Shown here one piece after another: positions 21,733 through 34,761 of a stretch of 64,000 nt of DNA; positions within the stretch are counted from its first letter, which is position 1; every line of letters begins with the position of its first letter. Location: contig OX387603.1 of assembly GCA_947568835.1 (NCBI GenBank), positions 12,734,651 through 12,798,650 of the forward strand. Direction: 5' to 3'. The DNA is from Protonemura montana (Eukaryota; Arthropoda; Insecta; Plecoptera; Nemouridae). The position numbers and the translations under genes are program-made. The notes under the pieces are model-generated. The model was given only the letters and a program-made list of their open reading frames with translations, was not told the DNA's origin and did no database searches.

Positions 21733-21801
21733 ATGGTCACTCCCGCGCCGTCGGGACGCCATCGACGCCGCCGGTACGCCGCCGTGCCGCGTACGGTGTA
21801 A
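21733..21801 (+). CDS. Possible uORF with full Kozak context (22 codons)
   Basis: ATG in the context GCCGCCACCATGG, the textbook strong initiation sequence, opens a 22-codon frame, MVTPAPSGRHRRRRYAAV then PRTV, ending TAA at 21799-21801. If transcription starts upstream, ribosomes would be expected to use this first, limiting channel synthesis by reinitiation. It is arginine-rich, with no known family. It may equally lie in promoter DNA and not be transcribed. Confidence 0.3.
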   Translation: MVTPAPSGRHRRRRYAAVPRTV

Positions 21802-21923
21802 CCCGGCCAGTGCGTTGCGCCAAACCGTGTGTTTACCTTCATTGTCGTTCGTTTTTTCCCAGTGCATGTGTGTGTGTTGTTTTGTGTTGTTAGTGTTCTA
21901 AAAAGTTTGAAATAACGGTTATT

Positions 21924-21932
21924 ATGAAATAG
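21924..21932 (+). promoter_or_regulatory. Minimal uORF (ATG AAA TAG)
   Basis: A two-codon upstream frame 20 bases before the channel ATG, in the inferred 5' leader. Start-stop-like uORFs can lower initiation at the next ATG. Confidence 0.35.
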
Positions 21933-21952
21933 TGTTCGTTAGCTGGTTCAGA

Positions 21953-22231
21953 ATGGCGAGTCCGAATACGAATCCGGGCAAGGTGGCTCTGGGGCCGCGG
22001 TGTAGTGGCGTTAGCAGTAAGAATGTCAAAGCGCAGGTGAAGCCGTTCACGAAGGAATCGCTGGAAAGGTTGGAGAACAAGACAGTGCAACTGGTCAGGG
22101 AGTACGGATTTACCCCGAGGAGGAAGTTGAGTGTCGAGGATGGCTCGGTTTTGCCGGGCAAGTTTGAACCATTCCCCAATAAACTCTACGGGAGACCGTT
22201 GGAAGAGATTGACAACTTTATCTACGACGAG
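21953..22231 (+). CDS. NaCP60E: Voltage-gated cation channel 60E-type (DSC1/BSC1), first coding exon
   Basis: Open frame of exactly 93 codons from an ATG in strong context (CAGAATGG) to a donor GAG|gtaggt. The N-terminal tail has KPFTKESLERLENKTVQLV (about residues 30-48) and ends KLYGRPLEEIDNFIYDE. The PFT-ESL-R-E block, and the P-P--LYG-PLE-ID-F block at the end, mark the cytoplasmic N-terminus of arthropod voltage-gated sodium-channel family proteins. The GRPLEEIDNFIY form fits the NaCP60E (DSC1/BSC1) branch better than Para, whose tail has S-PLEDIDP. 60E-type channels are calcium-permeable cation channels of neurons. The first membrane segment starts in the next exon, which is not in the window. 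An in-frame GTG lies upstream at 21932, but the ATG is preferred. Confidence 0.85.
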
Positions 22232-25200
22232 GTAGGTTTTGCAGTTTTTATTGTTATTTTTAACAACGGTCGACGGCGACTGCGATCGCTGTTGTGCGGG
22301 AATAATGCGACTGGTATATCGATCTAATGTGATTTGGTTATGGCATGTTATTTGTTGAATATCGGTTTGGGAACAAACCTTAATGGAAGCTATACCTTTA
22401 TAGTTCACATAGACATACGTCAGAGAGGCAAAGGGAAGCGCCTAATCACACTACTAGAAAGTTTGCAGTGGAGCATTATTATTGTTCGCCGACTATATTA
22501 TTGTTTCCACCCATAGAGAATATTAGCACAAAATATCAGCTATTATTGGTGGAAACTTTCATTGCACCTTTACCTGTATGTACTAAAAGCTTTTATAGTA
22601 GAAATGGAATTGCAGCAAAGCTTTTATATACCACTTTCCAATTGAGGAATACATAAATTAGTTCGCATTGGTTCAATGCGAGATATAAAATACAGTCGCA
22701 CTTTTGGTTCGAACAGTGTTCTATGGAATGAAAAACAAGATAAACTAGCAAAATTGTTCGTGAACGTATAATGTTTACCATGGCAAAAAGTAATAACTAA
22801 TGGACTATCATATCGAATAGACGGATAGCCAAGAGATTTGAAAAATTGTACATATCCCGATATTTTATTTGCTTCGATCACATGATATTCCAAAATGGAA
22901 TTGAATAAATAATGCTTTGCCACAGAGAACGCTAATACCGCGTTGCTCGTCACAAATTTGACGTAATAAAAAAAGGCATTACACGCCTCTACCAAGCGGG
23001 TGGCCTCACCAAATGACATTCGGATCTAATTGAAAGAGACAACACCAGATTATACGAACAAACGCAATAGAACATAATCGCGCTGTACACAAATTATCAC
23101 TAGGTACCCGAAACACAATTGTGTATACTACCAACGCATTTGTGCCAAATGCCGTTTGTGCATTAGAACAATCGACTGGATCACGCGTTCCTAACGAGAC
23201 AAACAGGCGGTCTAAGCTCTGTTATATGATGTTAATTTCAAGTGATCCGATCAAATCATAATAGTTCGCCTCCTAATGCTGTGCCCTTTCCTGTGTAGAT
23301 ACCCACCACTATCCATCTCGATTCGGCCATGCTCGCCGCTAAGGCATTGTGAGACTGGAGCGGTCGGTATCAATAATATACATGGCTACCAACGATCGCG
23401 TCATGGCCATGACCGCTTGGTCCTAGTCTTGCTAACTGGTCTAGTCGCTGTACACGAATAACTAGAGACGTCCTAGTGGCTTTACTGCTTTTTAAACCTA
23501 TACTAAAATATGATGCCATGAACAGAAGGAATTAAATTAGTAGTTACATTTGGGACGTTTTTAAGGAAATTTCTAGTAACCAGTATGGATTTTTTTTTTA
23601 AATTAAATGCAATCCCCCTTGAATTTACGAGCGCTGTGGTACAATTTTAGTTTGAAATATACACGAGAAAGTTTTTTAAAAATAGTGATTGGCTTGCAAT
23701 AGTTGAGTTATTACGGTAAATCGTTTTTATATTTATGAGTTTGGGTTAGTAACCGCATGTAACTAGAAGGTGGCTAAGGTCACTAACTGTGACCATGGAT
23801 GTATTACCCAGCTCGACATGGGTATTGACACCCAGTTCGGTTTGCCATGTTTTCCATGCCTTCCAAACTCTCCTCGACCATTTCATTAATTCATGGCTCG
23901 AGCGACCATCTTAGAAGATTGCTTGGCTTGGTTTTGTTTCGCATGCCGAATCAAAAGTAGGTACGCTAGCTGAGAGTTCGTTCTCGCGCGTTGTTGCTCG
24001 ATTTCTGTTCAAACTTGTGGAGAGTTACATTGCTGAATGAGAGAACATAACAACAAAATAATTAGAAACATTGAAGACACAATGTGTGTATTCAGAAATT
24101 CTTGAAGATAACTGGTTGCGAGATTTGTAGTTATTTTTTCATTGGTTAATTCGTGTTTTAATTTAGTGATATAGCGCTGCTTATTATTCATAATTGAAAA
24201 TTTACAGCCGTGGAGAAAATGTAATTCTTTAATTTTAAGAAATTACAGAGCTTAAATCATAAAACAATGTCCTTTGTTATCCCGGTTATTAGTTATTACT
24301 ATAACTTTAATAATCAATAATTGTATTGATTAAGAGATTAAAAACAGAAAAACTCACAAGGATGTTAATGCTACTTATTTCAAATATAAAATGCTATATT
24401 TAATGTAAATTTAACGCTAAGACATCAGAAATATGAATACCGCATACATACAATATCTCTATTCTTGCGAGAAACAACGTTCCAAGCCCAACAAGAACAT
24501 CCTTATCCAGCTTCTTGTGCGCATTTTAATATCAAGATCGCGAGTTTTCTGCGAAGAAGAATTGCGCTTTGGCGGGTGGAAAGGGAGCGTGGAAGATGTC
24601 ACTGACAGGTGGCTTGAATGGACCACCCGGCGGTGATACCTGCGTGCAATGTACGTGGCATTTAATATTACCACAATACAGACCGAAAACCCCCGAGACA
24701 ATGTAGAATATTCTGACTCAGACACTGATATTTCTGTTCGCATTCGGGTGTGTAATACAGACACTGGTACAAGACAGTTGTTGTAAAAGCTTTCTTGAAA
24801 CTGTTAGATGACGGTCTCTGTAACGTGAAAATTGAATCAAGCAAAACTCGTTCATTTTCGCGTACAGTGACTGTGATAGAAAATGTATTGGATTTAATTA
24901 AAATAATATCTCGGCTTACAATCGCAGTCTTAAAGTTTTTAAACGTTTTCGTTTTCTTATCGTCTGCGAGTTTAAATGTTGCTTTTACTTCGCCAAACCC
25001 ATTTTTCTACTATTTTTGGTCGGGAGGAAAATTACACTATCACAATAAACGTGAATTTATTTCAAGATACTATTTCCTTTTTTACTCTTATCACTTTTCT
25101 TGAATTGTTAAAAGACATTTACAACGATCGTATGTCTAAAATTAAATAAATTCTCGGCGATGTACTGCAATTCTGCAAATTTCGCACTTGATTTAGCCGG

Positions 25201-26772
25201 ACAAAAAAAAAAATTCAACTCAAAGTTGCACCCAAAACAAAAACAAAATTCACTATTAAACGTCATCGGTCTGTAGTTCTAAACTTGAATATCACGTTTT
25301 TTTTTTATGCTGAACAAACTGTACACAATCAAATTGAAACTCGAACAAACAATTTCTGTGTAACATTTATGTTTACATATAAATCTATCTATATAAGATG
25401 TCACAAACGCTATACAGAGCGTGAACTAGCAGAGCGAGCGAGGCGAGCAGCAAAAGCTGAATTATAAACCCGGGTGGTTCTATCTCTCAGGTCGCGTTAG
25501 AGTATCCGGTCGGCGATAGCCGGGGGCTACAGGATGAGCTAAGTAAGTTAGTAAAGACAGGGTTTTACCGCCTCGGCTCCACCGAGTGGATAAAGTAAGA
25601 GATTTATTTTCTTTGATTGGTACCGTTGCTGTTCTATCGCTCAGTACAAGGTCGAATGGGGATGGAAAATGCTTTTCTCAAAATTCTGAATGTTTTTTTT
25701 TTTTCTGAAGTTATTGCCGCTTGGTCTTGGTTTGTGTGGTACACATCTTCGATGAAGTCTGAATTTAACGATTTCTTACTTCTGTCGTGAACGGTATGTT
25801 TTTTACTTGTCGATGTATGACTTAGAAATTCGCTAAACAATCCAGCTAAAAAAATGGATGGTTAAAAACTCTTTGGATAATGTTTAAGTCTTGAATAATA
25901 ACTATAAAAGACTGTTTAGTGAGAAACGCTAGTGCAAAAAAGTGTCAACTCGTTAAAAAATAGAATAAAACACAGGTAATTTATTAGGTTTTGTGTAATA
26001 CACCTTTTTTGAATAAAGTCTTGAATGATTGCGGAAATGATGGAGCCATTTCAAAACTATCGTCCCTTATCAATGGGTGAATTGTGGAAGTTAGTTTGAA
26101 TGCACGTTCATGCAAGGTAACTCTGAAATAGACCGTTACGACACTTAAATTCTCATCGTCTAGTAAAAATGTCTGAAAATGAACAATAAAAAAAAAAATC
26201 ACATTTGGTTGCAACACGCAAGAATCTAATCTGTAATCTGAAATAATGACAGTGAACCAGGTTATTTAAATGGAAAAGTTGATATGCAAAATTGATGCAG
26301 CGCGCAGAGCGAACGCAAGAAATATCTGTCCGGCCATTACTGTCAGTGAATGCAACATTATTAGAGAGCACAGTAATTAATATCATGTCTCAGGAAATGG
26401 AGAAATAGAAAAAAACCCACTAGTTATTAAAAAGAATAGCTAGAAAAATGTATCTACTTTCAAACGTCAAACTAGCTTTGATGTGGCAGTTTACAGGGTC
26501 TTTAATTAGTACTTTTCGGCACTGAATTTCTACATCTAAAAAAACTGTGAAGCGTTAATTTTTTTTTAAATTGAATGAAAATGGTCGGACTAAATTAAAT
26601 AAGAATGCAACGATTTTTTTGTTTGTTTTGGGAAGGTTAATTTGAGTAAACCACGCGAAAACACGTTCATCTTTGCAGTGTTTTTTGGTTTTTCTGGTAT
26701 TTCCATTAGGGAGCTTAAACCAGCAAGCCGAAAATACCTCACGGCTACTTGCGATGACGTTATCTTGACGAC

Positions 26773-26820
26773 GCCCCTGAACGCAGCCCGCAGAACAAAT
26801 TCGAGACTTGGCTCCTCCAC
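26773..26820 (-). repeat. GC-rich 45-bp core repeat, copy 2
   Basis: On the minus strand GTGGAGGAGCCAAGTCTCGA, then ATTTGTTCTGCGGGCTGCGT and TCAGGGG. Ten or so extra bases sit between the two halves relative to the copy at 57023. Confidence 0.75.
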
Positions 26821-27953
26821 CTACAAACGAGTAGAGGGAAAATATATTTAAAAAAAATTGTTTGAGAAATAAGAACTGTAAACTGAAAAAGAATATTGAA
26901 TTAACATATACTTGAAGTTGAGTAAGACAGTTAATAAATTGGTATACGTGTATACAAACAAATTAAATCGCGTTCGGAATAACGTAATTATTTAATCATA
27001 TTATGCACACAATTCACAACATTACGTCTGTCTGTCAGTACCTCTTTTCTTATATCATATGCCAACAACATCACCATTGTAATTATTTTACTCGAACCGA
27101 ACGTAGCAAGATCATGTTTCCTTCTCCCACTGACAGTTCATGGCGTAACGTGGTTTACAAGTACACCTCTGTCGTAACCAATTTCTCAAATAATTACCCT
27201 TTGCCCTTTAATAACGGGTTAATTATCATAAATTGTATTTATCAAGAGGGGCCCAAGTTTGTAGAAAGCGGTTTTCATCTGGGATGTGGAAAAGCCACCG
27301 GATTTCACTAGTGAGAACCGAGCGGCGTGAAAGTGCCCTTGGATTAGATCTTGGCGTGGCGGGGCTTATCAGGAAGTGGGACAAGTCATGGACAGACAAC
27401 CGTGGATGATCCTGTGTGAGTGAGAGGGATATCATGAGGGAACAGGTGCGAACGCGATGGTGAATTGGGCACTTTTGGCTAGAGAGTGGACTATCTTGTC
27501 GTGTAGAGCTTGGTGAAATGGATTTGCGAATGAAGGTATCCCGGTAAAGTTGAATTTGTTTCAGTGTTTTTCAGTGTTTTTATTTTATTTTATTTTTTTT
27601 ATTTTTTTTATGAAAATCCAATGTATTGTACCTACCTAAAAGTTTTATAATACCTACAGCTGCATTCAAAATAACAAGAAAATGATATTTTATTTGGATT
27701 CTGCCTGAAATATTAGATATATCGAATTTTCTTTTTACCTTTTAAGCTCACATCAATCATGCCAGCCGTATACATAAAATGTAAAGTGGACATTTTTTAA
27801 ATATAAAATATGCCTATAAAATATGTACAAATTATGACATATAATTCAATGCACTTTTAAATGAACATGTTATTTAATGTCCATTCAATCATGAACAAAG
27901 TACTTTGATATCTATATTACATCACCACAAAAATTTGAATTCGATTACGTAAC

Positions 27954-27970
27954 GTGTGTGTGTGTGTGTG
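27954..27970. repeat. (GT)n microsatellite
   Basis: About eight GT units, followed by TTTGTGTTTT. Confidence 0.9.
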
Positions 27971-29944
27971 TTTGTGTTTTTAAAGTGCATTATGTTTCAA
28001 AATAGGAAGTGCAACTACAAAAGCACTCGCAAGTGCACATAAATGTCGAATGGGGACTTGAAAATCAAACATGCAAACGCATCGACACAGCTTCGATTTT
28101 CCGCTTTTCAACACGACGGACATGTTATAAAACATCTGTAATTTCCCTGTCAACGAAGTGAACATGGTAGCAAGAGCACAAGAAAAGTTTTTCACGATTT
28201 TTTCGTAAAAGAAAATGGGCGGCGCTTCATATACTGTTCACCGAAGAAAACTTTACTCATTGAGTTAATTTTGTAGCTGTTCTCGTTTCACCAATGTTTC
28301 AAAGTACCTTCGATTGCTATTAAAATACTTAAGAAATGTTTAAATAACGGAATATTTTAGCTTCGTTACGTTTTAGCGCTCTTTATTCCAGACAAACTAT
28401 TTTGAAAGCACAATTGCAAATTACGCTATTGAGTTTTTGTTTCAGTGTTTTTCCTCTTCTAGAAGTGGCCGTAATATACTGACACTATTTTACTATTTTC
28501 CTGGAGATCACCATTCCAAAAACCATATTTCCGTCCAAGAAAGCAACAAATTGATTACCTACTCTATAATATAGATCGTAAAACACCTTAAACATGAATA
28601 CAGCACCTGCACACACACTCTGTTTAAGTTATAAAATAAATGCCCTAACATTTATAACGTAGGTGTGGCTCATCGAAATACCCAACATTTCCTACATTGC
28701 CTGTCATAACTCCTCACGACTTGACTCTTTAAGACAGGCGTGTCAAAACACCAAGACTTAGACGATCTATCAAATTTAAAACATTAACATTTTGATTAAT
28801 TGGCAAACTATTTCCTACACCACAAACGATCGTACACCTTTTCGTCAAGCAACGCACCTTAAAACTGGTTTCGGTAATTTTATTAACTTCAAAAACAGTT
28901 CACGCGCGTAACAGACTTGAAAATGAAACGTATGCACGAATAAACGAATCGATACTTTGCGTTGGCTGCAAAGCGTGAATTTAAATGCGCATTAAATTAA
29001 ACCTTTAGCCCTCGACGATAAAGTCGTGCCTGAGGGATATGCCAGCTTGGCACAACCTCAATGCTAATTGTGCGCGGACCCCAACGCGTACCTGCGATGT
29101 ATATTTTAGACGGAATATTACAATAATTGTTTAGTTTAACTTACATGTGTGTGTGTAGTATGTTTAAGGAAGTCCTTTTAGGGTTGTGCTTTACGTTTGG
29201 GACGTGCGAGGTCCTTAGGTAGTAGATGAGGCGGCATGGAAATTTGTATTCTTATGGGAAATTTGCTATTATATGAAAGTTTCTTGGAGTTCAGTTATTG
29301 AACTCCATGTTAAAAATAGCTGCATCAAATAAAGTACATGCACCCAACGTTTTTCGTTGCAAATTACAGGTATTCAGTATGGGGTTAGGAATTTGTATGA
29401 GGCAAGAAAAAAATTATTTTGTAGGTACTCTTTAGTGCATCTAAAAGACGTGTTTTTAACAAATATTTCATATTTAGGTAATTTTCCCTTTATCATCACC
29501 TTCATAGCCTGTTAAGAATTCATTGATCCCTAAAGAATATTGCGTCGTTGAACACAAAACATAAACTCCATTAATATGTTTGACATAAAAAGAGGCATTT
29601 TCAATATCACTGTTTTATGACCCAAAAAAAAAATCCAGGTTACTCCGGATTGTACATGAACCAGCGCAATTATCGTGAATTGAACTCGCTAGCCAGTATA
29701 ATCTACGTACACTCAGGTGATAAGCAACGAGTAACCCGCATTTCCTTGTCCACTGAATTCACAGAAGGAATGCTGTTGATGACATGCAAATTTGCAAATG
29801 ATTCATTTATGTGGACCAAGGCATTTTTGGGATGCTGGGTTTTCTCGCTATATCTCTTGCTTAAAGAGCGAGAGTTAGTTAAGAAATAAAGAAAATGTTT
29901 CTTTCTCAATTTGTTTAGAGTTGTAAGAATTAGACTGCCTGAAT

Positions 29945-30070
29945 GCTGACTGCTAACCCATCAAACCTTATTGCTAACCTATCTAACCTTATTGCTAATC
30001 CATCTAACCTGACAGCTAACCTAACCTAAACTAACCTCACCTTACCTCACCTAACCTCACCTCACCTTAC
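29945..30070. repeat. Degenerate CCTAA-type repeats flanking the telomere-like array
   Basis: Variants CCTTA, CCTCA and CCATC spaced as TTGCTAACCTATCTAACC and CTCACCTTACCTCACC. They grade into the pure array, as if the array had expanded from one end and decayed at the other. Confidence 0.8.
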
Positions 30071-30185
30071 CTAACCTAACCTAACCTAACCTAACCTAAC
30101 CTAACCTAACCTAACCTAACCTAACCTAACCTAACCTAACCTAACCTAACCTAACCTAACCTAACCTAACCTAACCTAACCTAAC
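30071..30185. repeat. Interstitial telomere-type array (CCTAA)23
   Basis: Twenty-three perfect CTAAC units without interruption. TTAGG is the telomere repeat of most insects and many other arthropods. Here it lies inside a chromosome, in a probable intron. Confidence 0.95.
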
Positions 30186-31484
30186 CTACCTTATCTTACA
30201 TCATAAAGTCTTTAATTATTGCATATAATAAGTAATTGATAGGCACTGGCAATTATGGAAACAGTACCTACGGTTTTTTGACACTGTTGGCAAAAGTTAA
30301 CTATAAAATACTTGAATTAAACTTATATTTGGTGTGAAGAAACTTAAAAATTGCATTTAACGACGAAAAAGTAAGGAGATAACACCTAGTTATAAAACGA
30401 CGCCTTTTTTTAGGTAATTATTGAATACTGATACAATTTCCCCATCTTTAAATTCTTGAAACGGAGTTTATAACTGAAAAATGCATGCGAATTGGTGCAT
30501 CCTAGTTCCTCGCTAATGACTGGCATAGTGAGTCGTTTTCTCCAGCCAAGATGGAAGCAAGCAGAATCCGCATTGGTCAACCGTCATACGGTTAGTTATC
30601 AATATTTCATGGAAATGACAGTGCACGAAGAACTAGTCTTGCCTTCAGGCAGAAAGCTCAGACGGCGTGTGTAGTGCAGCGCAGTTAGTTGATATGATAT
30701 TATTTTTCTTTATGTACGACCACTGCAACATATACAAGTATTGATCGTTTTAGAAAGTTGTGCCTCTACGTAGCACTTTTCATAAAAATTATCATTTATG
30801 CATTTTTTATTACGGTAAACGTGTTTTAGCAGAGAATTCTGTGAGAGTTGACGTCAGAACCATGCTCCTCTGAGATGGCATCGGAAGTTTTCATGAAGTC
30901 TTGAGGCAAATTTCTGAAACACCCGAACTGTAAATGTTTTCATATTTATAAATATGTCGTAATTTATTTTCTGTCTTCGCCAACGGTTTTCTTCACCTAT
31001 TCTGAACTGCGCATATAAACACTAGAACAATTTACACTTGAGAATGGAGATTAATCTCATCAATTCATTTTCTGGTTCACTGGGGTATCGCAATTAGGCA
31101 TCCAGTGATTAATTAAGATGTTCAGAAAAGCATGCAAATGCCGTTACGTTGTGATGGACTGCATTTCATAAAATGGAATATTGCCGTCGGTATCTAAAAC
31201 GACTAATGAGCAAACTGGATGAAATCAGCGGAAGTATGATGTGGAGCGCCATGAAAACACACATGTTTAAGCGAGACCGGCATCGAAGCAGACGATGATG
31301 AGACATTTTTGCGTCATTTCGATCGATTGTTGGTTTCGAGTGACAACGATGTCGACGGTCTCATTCCCAGGTCACGAAACTCTTGTTGCACGAAATGTCT
31401 GCTCGTGCTTGTTCAGAACCAGTTGCATTTTCAACTGTAGTACGTTTTATCTTTGTTTGTCAGCGCCTAAGGGTAATTTACTAA

Positions 31485-31630
31485 GACCCAGTATTACAAT
31501 ATTTTTTAACTTATGGCTAAGCTCTTACTCACAGAAACAGCTGACTTTTACTGTCTGTAATTGATTGTTGCCATGGAAATTAATTTAACTCTCACTTTAT
31601 TTAGGAGTTAATAAAATTGTAATTCTAGGC
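31485..31630. mobile_element. MITE family M1, copy 2
   Basis: GACCCAGTATTACAATATTT at the left, ATTGTAATTCTAGGC at the right, and ACAGAAACAGCTGACTTTTA inside. It is colinear with 58-213. TAA occurs on both outer sides and could be a 3-bp target duplication. Confidence 0.65.
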
Positions 31631-32369
31631 CTAAAACTTTGTAGACCCTTCGTATAGAAGGTAAAACAAAACAAGTAAAATATGCTCGGTTCACGATTTA
31701 ATAGTGAAGGGCGAGTAAAATTAGGGTTGTCACGGCAATCTTAAAATATCTCTGCTGACAGGAGAACCTGATTGAGATTGAAAAAAAAAATCACTTGCTA
31801 TTTTAAGGCTAAGTGTACAGTAAAAAAAAAACGAATCAAAAGCAGCAAATTGCAAACTAAAAGAACTGTTAGTTAGCTAACAAGCGGCAAATGTGTAAAA
31901 TCAAACCTTAAACTCCAGCTTAAATTGGTTTCATCCTTTATTTACTAAACTTGTCCGACATTTTTCCGATTGCCATTCCGAAACGCCACAGTTGATCTTG
32001 GTCAAATCCATTTAGCAAACTAGCACAACACACAAAACGTCTACGTACGTAATCAATTACGTTTCTCAAATTGCAATCACCACGCTTTGAAAGGAAGCCT
32101 ACCATTGTGAACGAGTCGTCGATTTTTACAAGAATTACTTTGTAGCTCGCACTGAATACAAGGAATTGTATGCCGAACCATTTACACTTCAATGCTATTT
32201 GCTTTGTTGTTTTTTCATCGTATGTGCTAGAGAGTCGAGGCATGGCACGTTTTAGCGCCAGCAGCGATCGTACAAGACCGATGGTTTGAATTAAACCTCG
32301 CCTTGTAACCTTATGGTAAACCCAATGATAAAAAGTTGTCTTATAGAAACCTTGTACTCAAATCCCATG

Positions 32370-32600
32370 ATGGTTCATTGATGATATAACCCAATAATAT
32401 GATATGATAATAACTGATAATATTTATATAACCCAAAATGAGATAACATAGTGATACAACGCATTCTTATAGCCCAATAAAATGATCTATTGATAAGTTC
32501 TCGTGAAACCCCGTGAAACAATCCACTGTGAAGTCATTCTGATATAACCCCGTAAACGAACTCATTGCCGAGTCCTGATATAACACGGTAATAAAACCGC
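32370..32600. repeat. Degenerate minisatellite with TGATATAACCC phrase
   Basis: About five eroded units share (A/T)GATATAACCC(A/CG)-TAA, as at 32383, 32437, 32471, 32543 and 32577. Spacing is about 34-72 bases. No coding role seen. Confidence 0.45.
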
Positions 32601-34398
32601 GTACTAAAGACGGCCATTTTTTCCAGTCCCATTGTTTTGAATCCCTCTCGCAACATACGGTCACACGGCCCATTTTCAGGTAACATAAAATGAATCTCAG
32701 CTGGTCAAGATGCTTTACAACTGGCGTTGTAAGTCTGTAAAGCTATCTCTGAATAATAGAAAATAAAATTTTGAACTATTTTGCCTATTTGTAGCAAAAA
32801 ATTTAAAACGCTCTAGCAGAAAAAAACCTCGTTGTATATATATATTTTTTTGAGTCGTATCTATGATTTTTTCTATGTCGAGAACGGAGAATTACATTTA
32901 TGATTGATGCTGTATCAACATTGTCGTCTCGGGCATTGTGTTTACAATTGGAATCTCTGTGCATGTTTCGTGATTGTCACCTATATTGATGTGTTGACTG
33001 GCTGATCCGGAACCAGCTGACCTAACCGTGCCCCATGACATTTGATCGCGCAGACGGAAATCGTGCTTACGAGATGTACATTGAGCAAACCTCAACGTTA
33101 GCCGTGAAGAGAAGAAATCGTAACGAATTCAAAAGTTTACTCAGGTTCTTATGCGAGGCCTTTCAACAAAGTTAATTAAGAGAAATTTGTAATATCTCTT
33201 AGACGCCATGAAAGGAATTTAAGTGGAATTTACATAGAGTGAGAGCGCGCAAGCATTTGCACAGATTGAACACACTTTATAAAGGGTAGTTAAAAGGCTC
33301 CAATGCGTTAAGTATTTCACTACCATTGAACAGGACACAGGAGGATTTAAAGTCCGAAAAAGTCGACAAGTTCTGGAGCGGTCCTGGGGAAAGAGTATAG
33401 AGCAGCAGAACGGGGTTCGATTTCGCGAATGGACAAAAAAACATCTTGTCAATTCGATCATTTTTTATTTAAATAACAATGAAAGTATTTTATTTTAATC
33501 TACACTAATAAATAATAAAAATAATAAAAATGCATTTATTATCGTTATGAAACACATATATGTTACACACACACATAGGTTCTAGGCCCAAAATCTCTGC
33601 CCATAGCAAGTATTTGTAATTCAATTAAGATTTCACGTCAATTCAAGTATTCCAAGATATTTTTTTTCTATATTGTGAGAACTATTCCGTACCGTCATGC
33701 AATTCACATTTGATTTACTCGCGTCGATTTCGGGTGTGTGTGCATGTGAAAAATAGCAATAGCACTGGTGCATACCAAACAAGTTTGACATTTTACTTCC
33801 CCGCACAAGCTTGGCCCAATGCCGATGCATTTGTCAGTGAAGTGTTATAACAGCCAAATATCTACTTTATTATGAAAGTTAAACATAACCTTAAACACTG
33901 ACCATCTGTGTCAAAATTCCTGGCGTTCGTCCAGTGTAAGAGCAAGCCGGAAACGAAATGGTACAATTATCACTTGACCCTGACATAATAAAACAGTGTA
34001 CGACCACAGACACTACCACCAGTTAAACGTACAGAGTTCAAGGTTGAATGGAGTTGCAAGAACCAAGGCCGTGTCATAATCACAAAATGGCGGCTGCACA
34101 GTGTCATTGGGAACAGATTTTGTTTTCACATTGCAAACTAATCGTTTCGCCACGCGCCGACGAATAATTATTGGAGTGCCAATAACGCACTCGAAAGCTT
34201 TGCCATTAAATCAATCAATCAATCAACCAATCAATCAATTCGCAGTAAATTGCGAAACCAATGTGGCTATCAACATGAACGGACCAGGTTAAAGGCATGG
34301 AACCGCTAAATAACCAATTCATATTGAATGGAATTTTGTTTAGGGACGCTGATGAATTGTATGGGTATTACATGAAAAGTGTGCTTACCTAAAAATCA

Positions 34399-34761
34399 TT
34401 GAGTTTGGAGGTAAAGGCCAGCGTTAATGTTAAGCTTTTTGCTGAGCAAACGAGCCGGCAACACGAGGTAGTGGTAGGTGCCACGCGATAGAACTTCCGG
34501 CCGTCCTGAAGAAAAAACCTCTACAATTATATACATACGACTCAAAGTGTTAAAAAATGTTTATCAATCGTTGAAGTTAGCAATAAGAGAAAGAAATTGA
34601 GCATAAACCAGTCTCAAATGCGAGTAATCTGCGAGAAATAATGAAATCATATTTCTTAACACTCAAAACGTCAGTGACTCCAACTCCTTCATTTTTGTAG
34701 CTAAAGTAGTCATTTGGTGGTAATTTCTCGCTACGACAGTTTAATATTAGCGCTATGATGG
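34399..34761 (+). mobile_element. Inverted-repeat element family M2, copy 1
   Basis: Left end GAGTTTGGAGG, then CCAGCGTTAATGTTAAGC, TGCTGAGCAAACGAGCCGGC and AACACGAGGTAGTGGTAGGT. Right end ACAGTTTAATATTAGCGCTA, the reverse of the left motif. About 363 bp, no coding capacity. Confidence 0.7.

Larger units (their letters stand above)
21593..21952 (+). promoter_or_regulatory. GC-rich promoter/leader of the channel gene
   Basis: An abrupt GC- and CpG-rich island (about 21600-21840) in AT-rich surroundings, directly upstream of the channel start codon. It includes TGCATGCATGCATGCA near 21604 and an initiator-like CTCAGTC at 21711-21717. No TATA box or clear downstream element was seen. The overlapping long frames in all three phases here reflect GC content. 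The leader may run uninterrupted to the ATG, though a cag two bases before the ATG could also be a splice acceptor. Confidence 0.55.

Noticed and set aside
21593-21901. Overlapping frames of about 60-100 codons in the GC-rich block
   Set aside because: Open in several phases and both strands only because stops are rare in GC-rich DNA; most likely leader/promoter.
21890-22408. 172-codon minus-strand ORF across the channel exon
   Set aside because: Shadow of the NaCP60E exon; the plus-strand peptide is the recognisable one.
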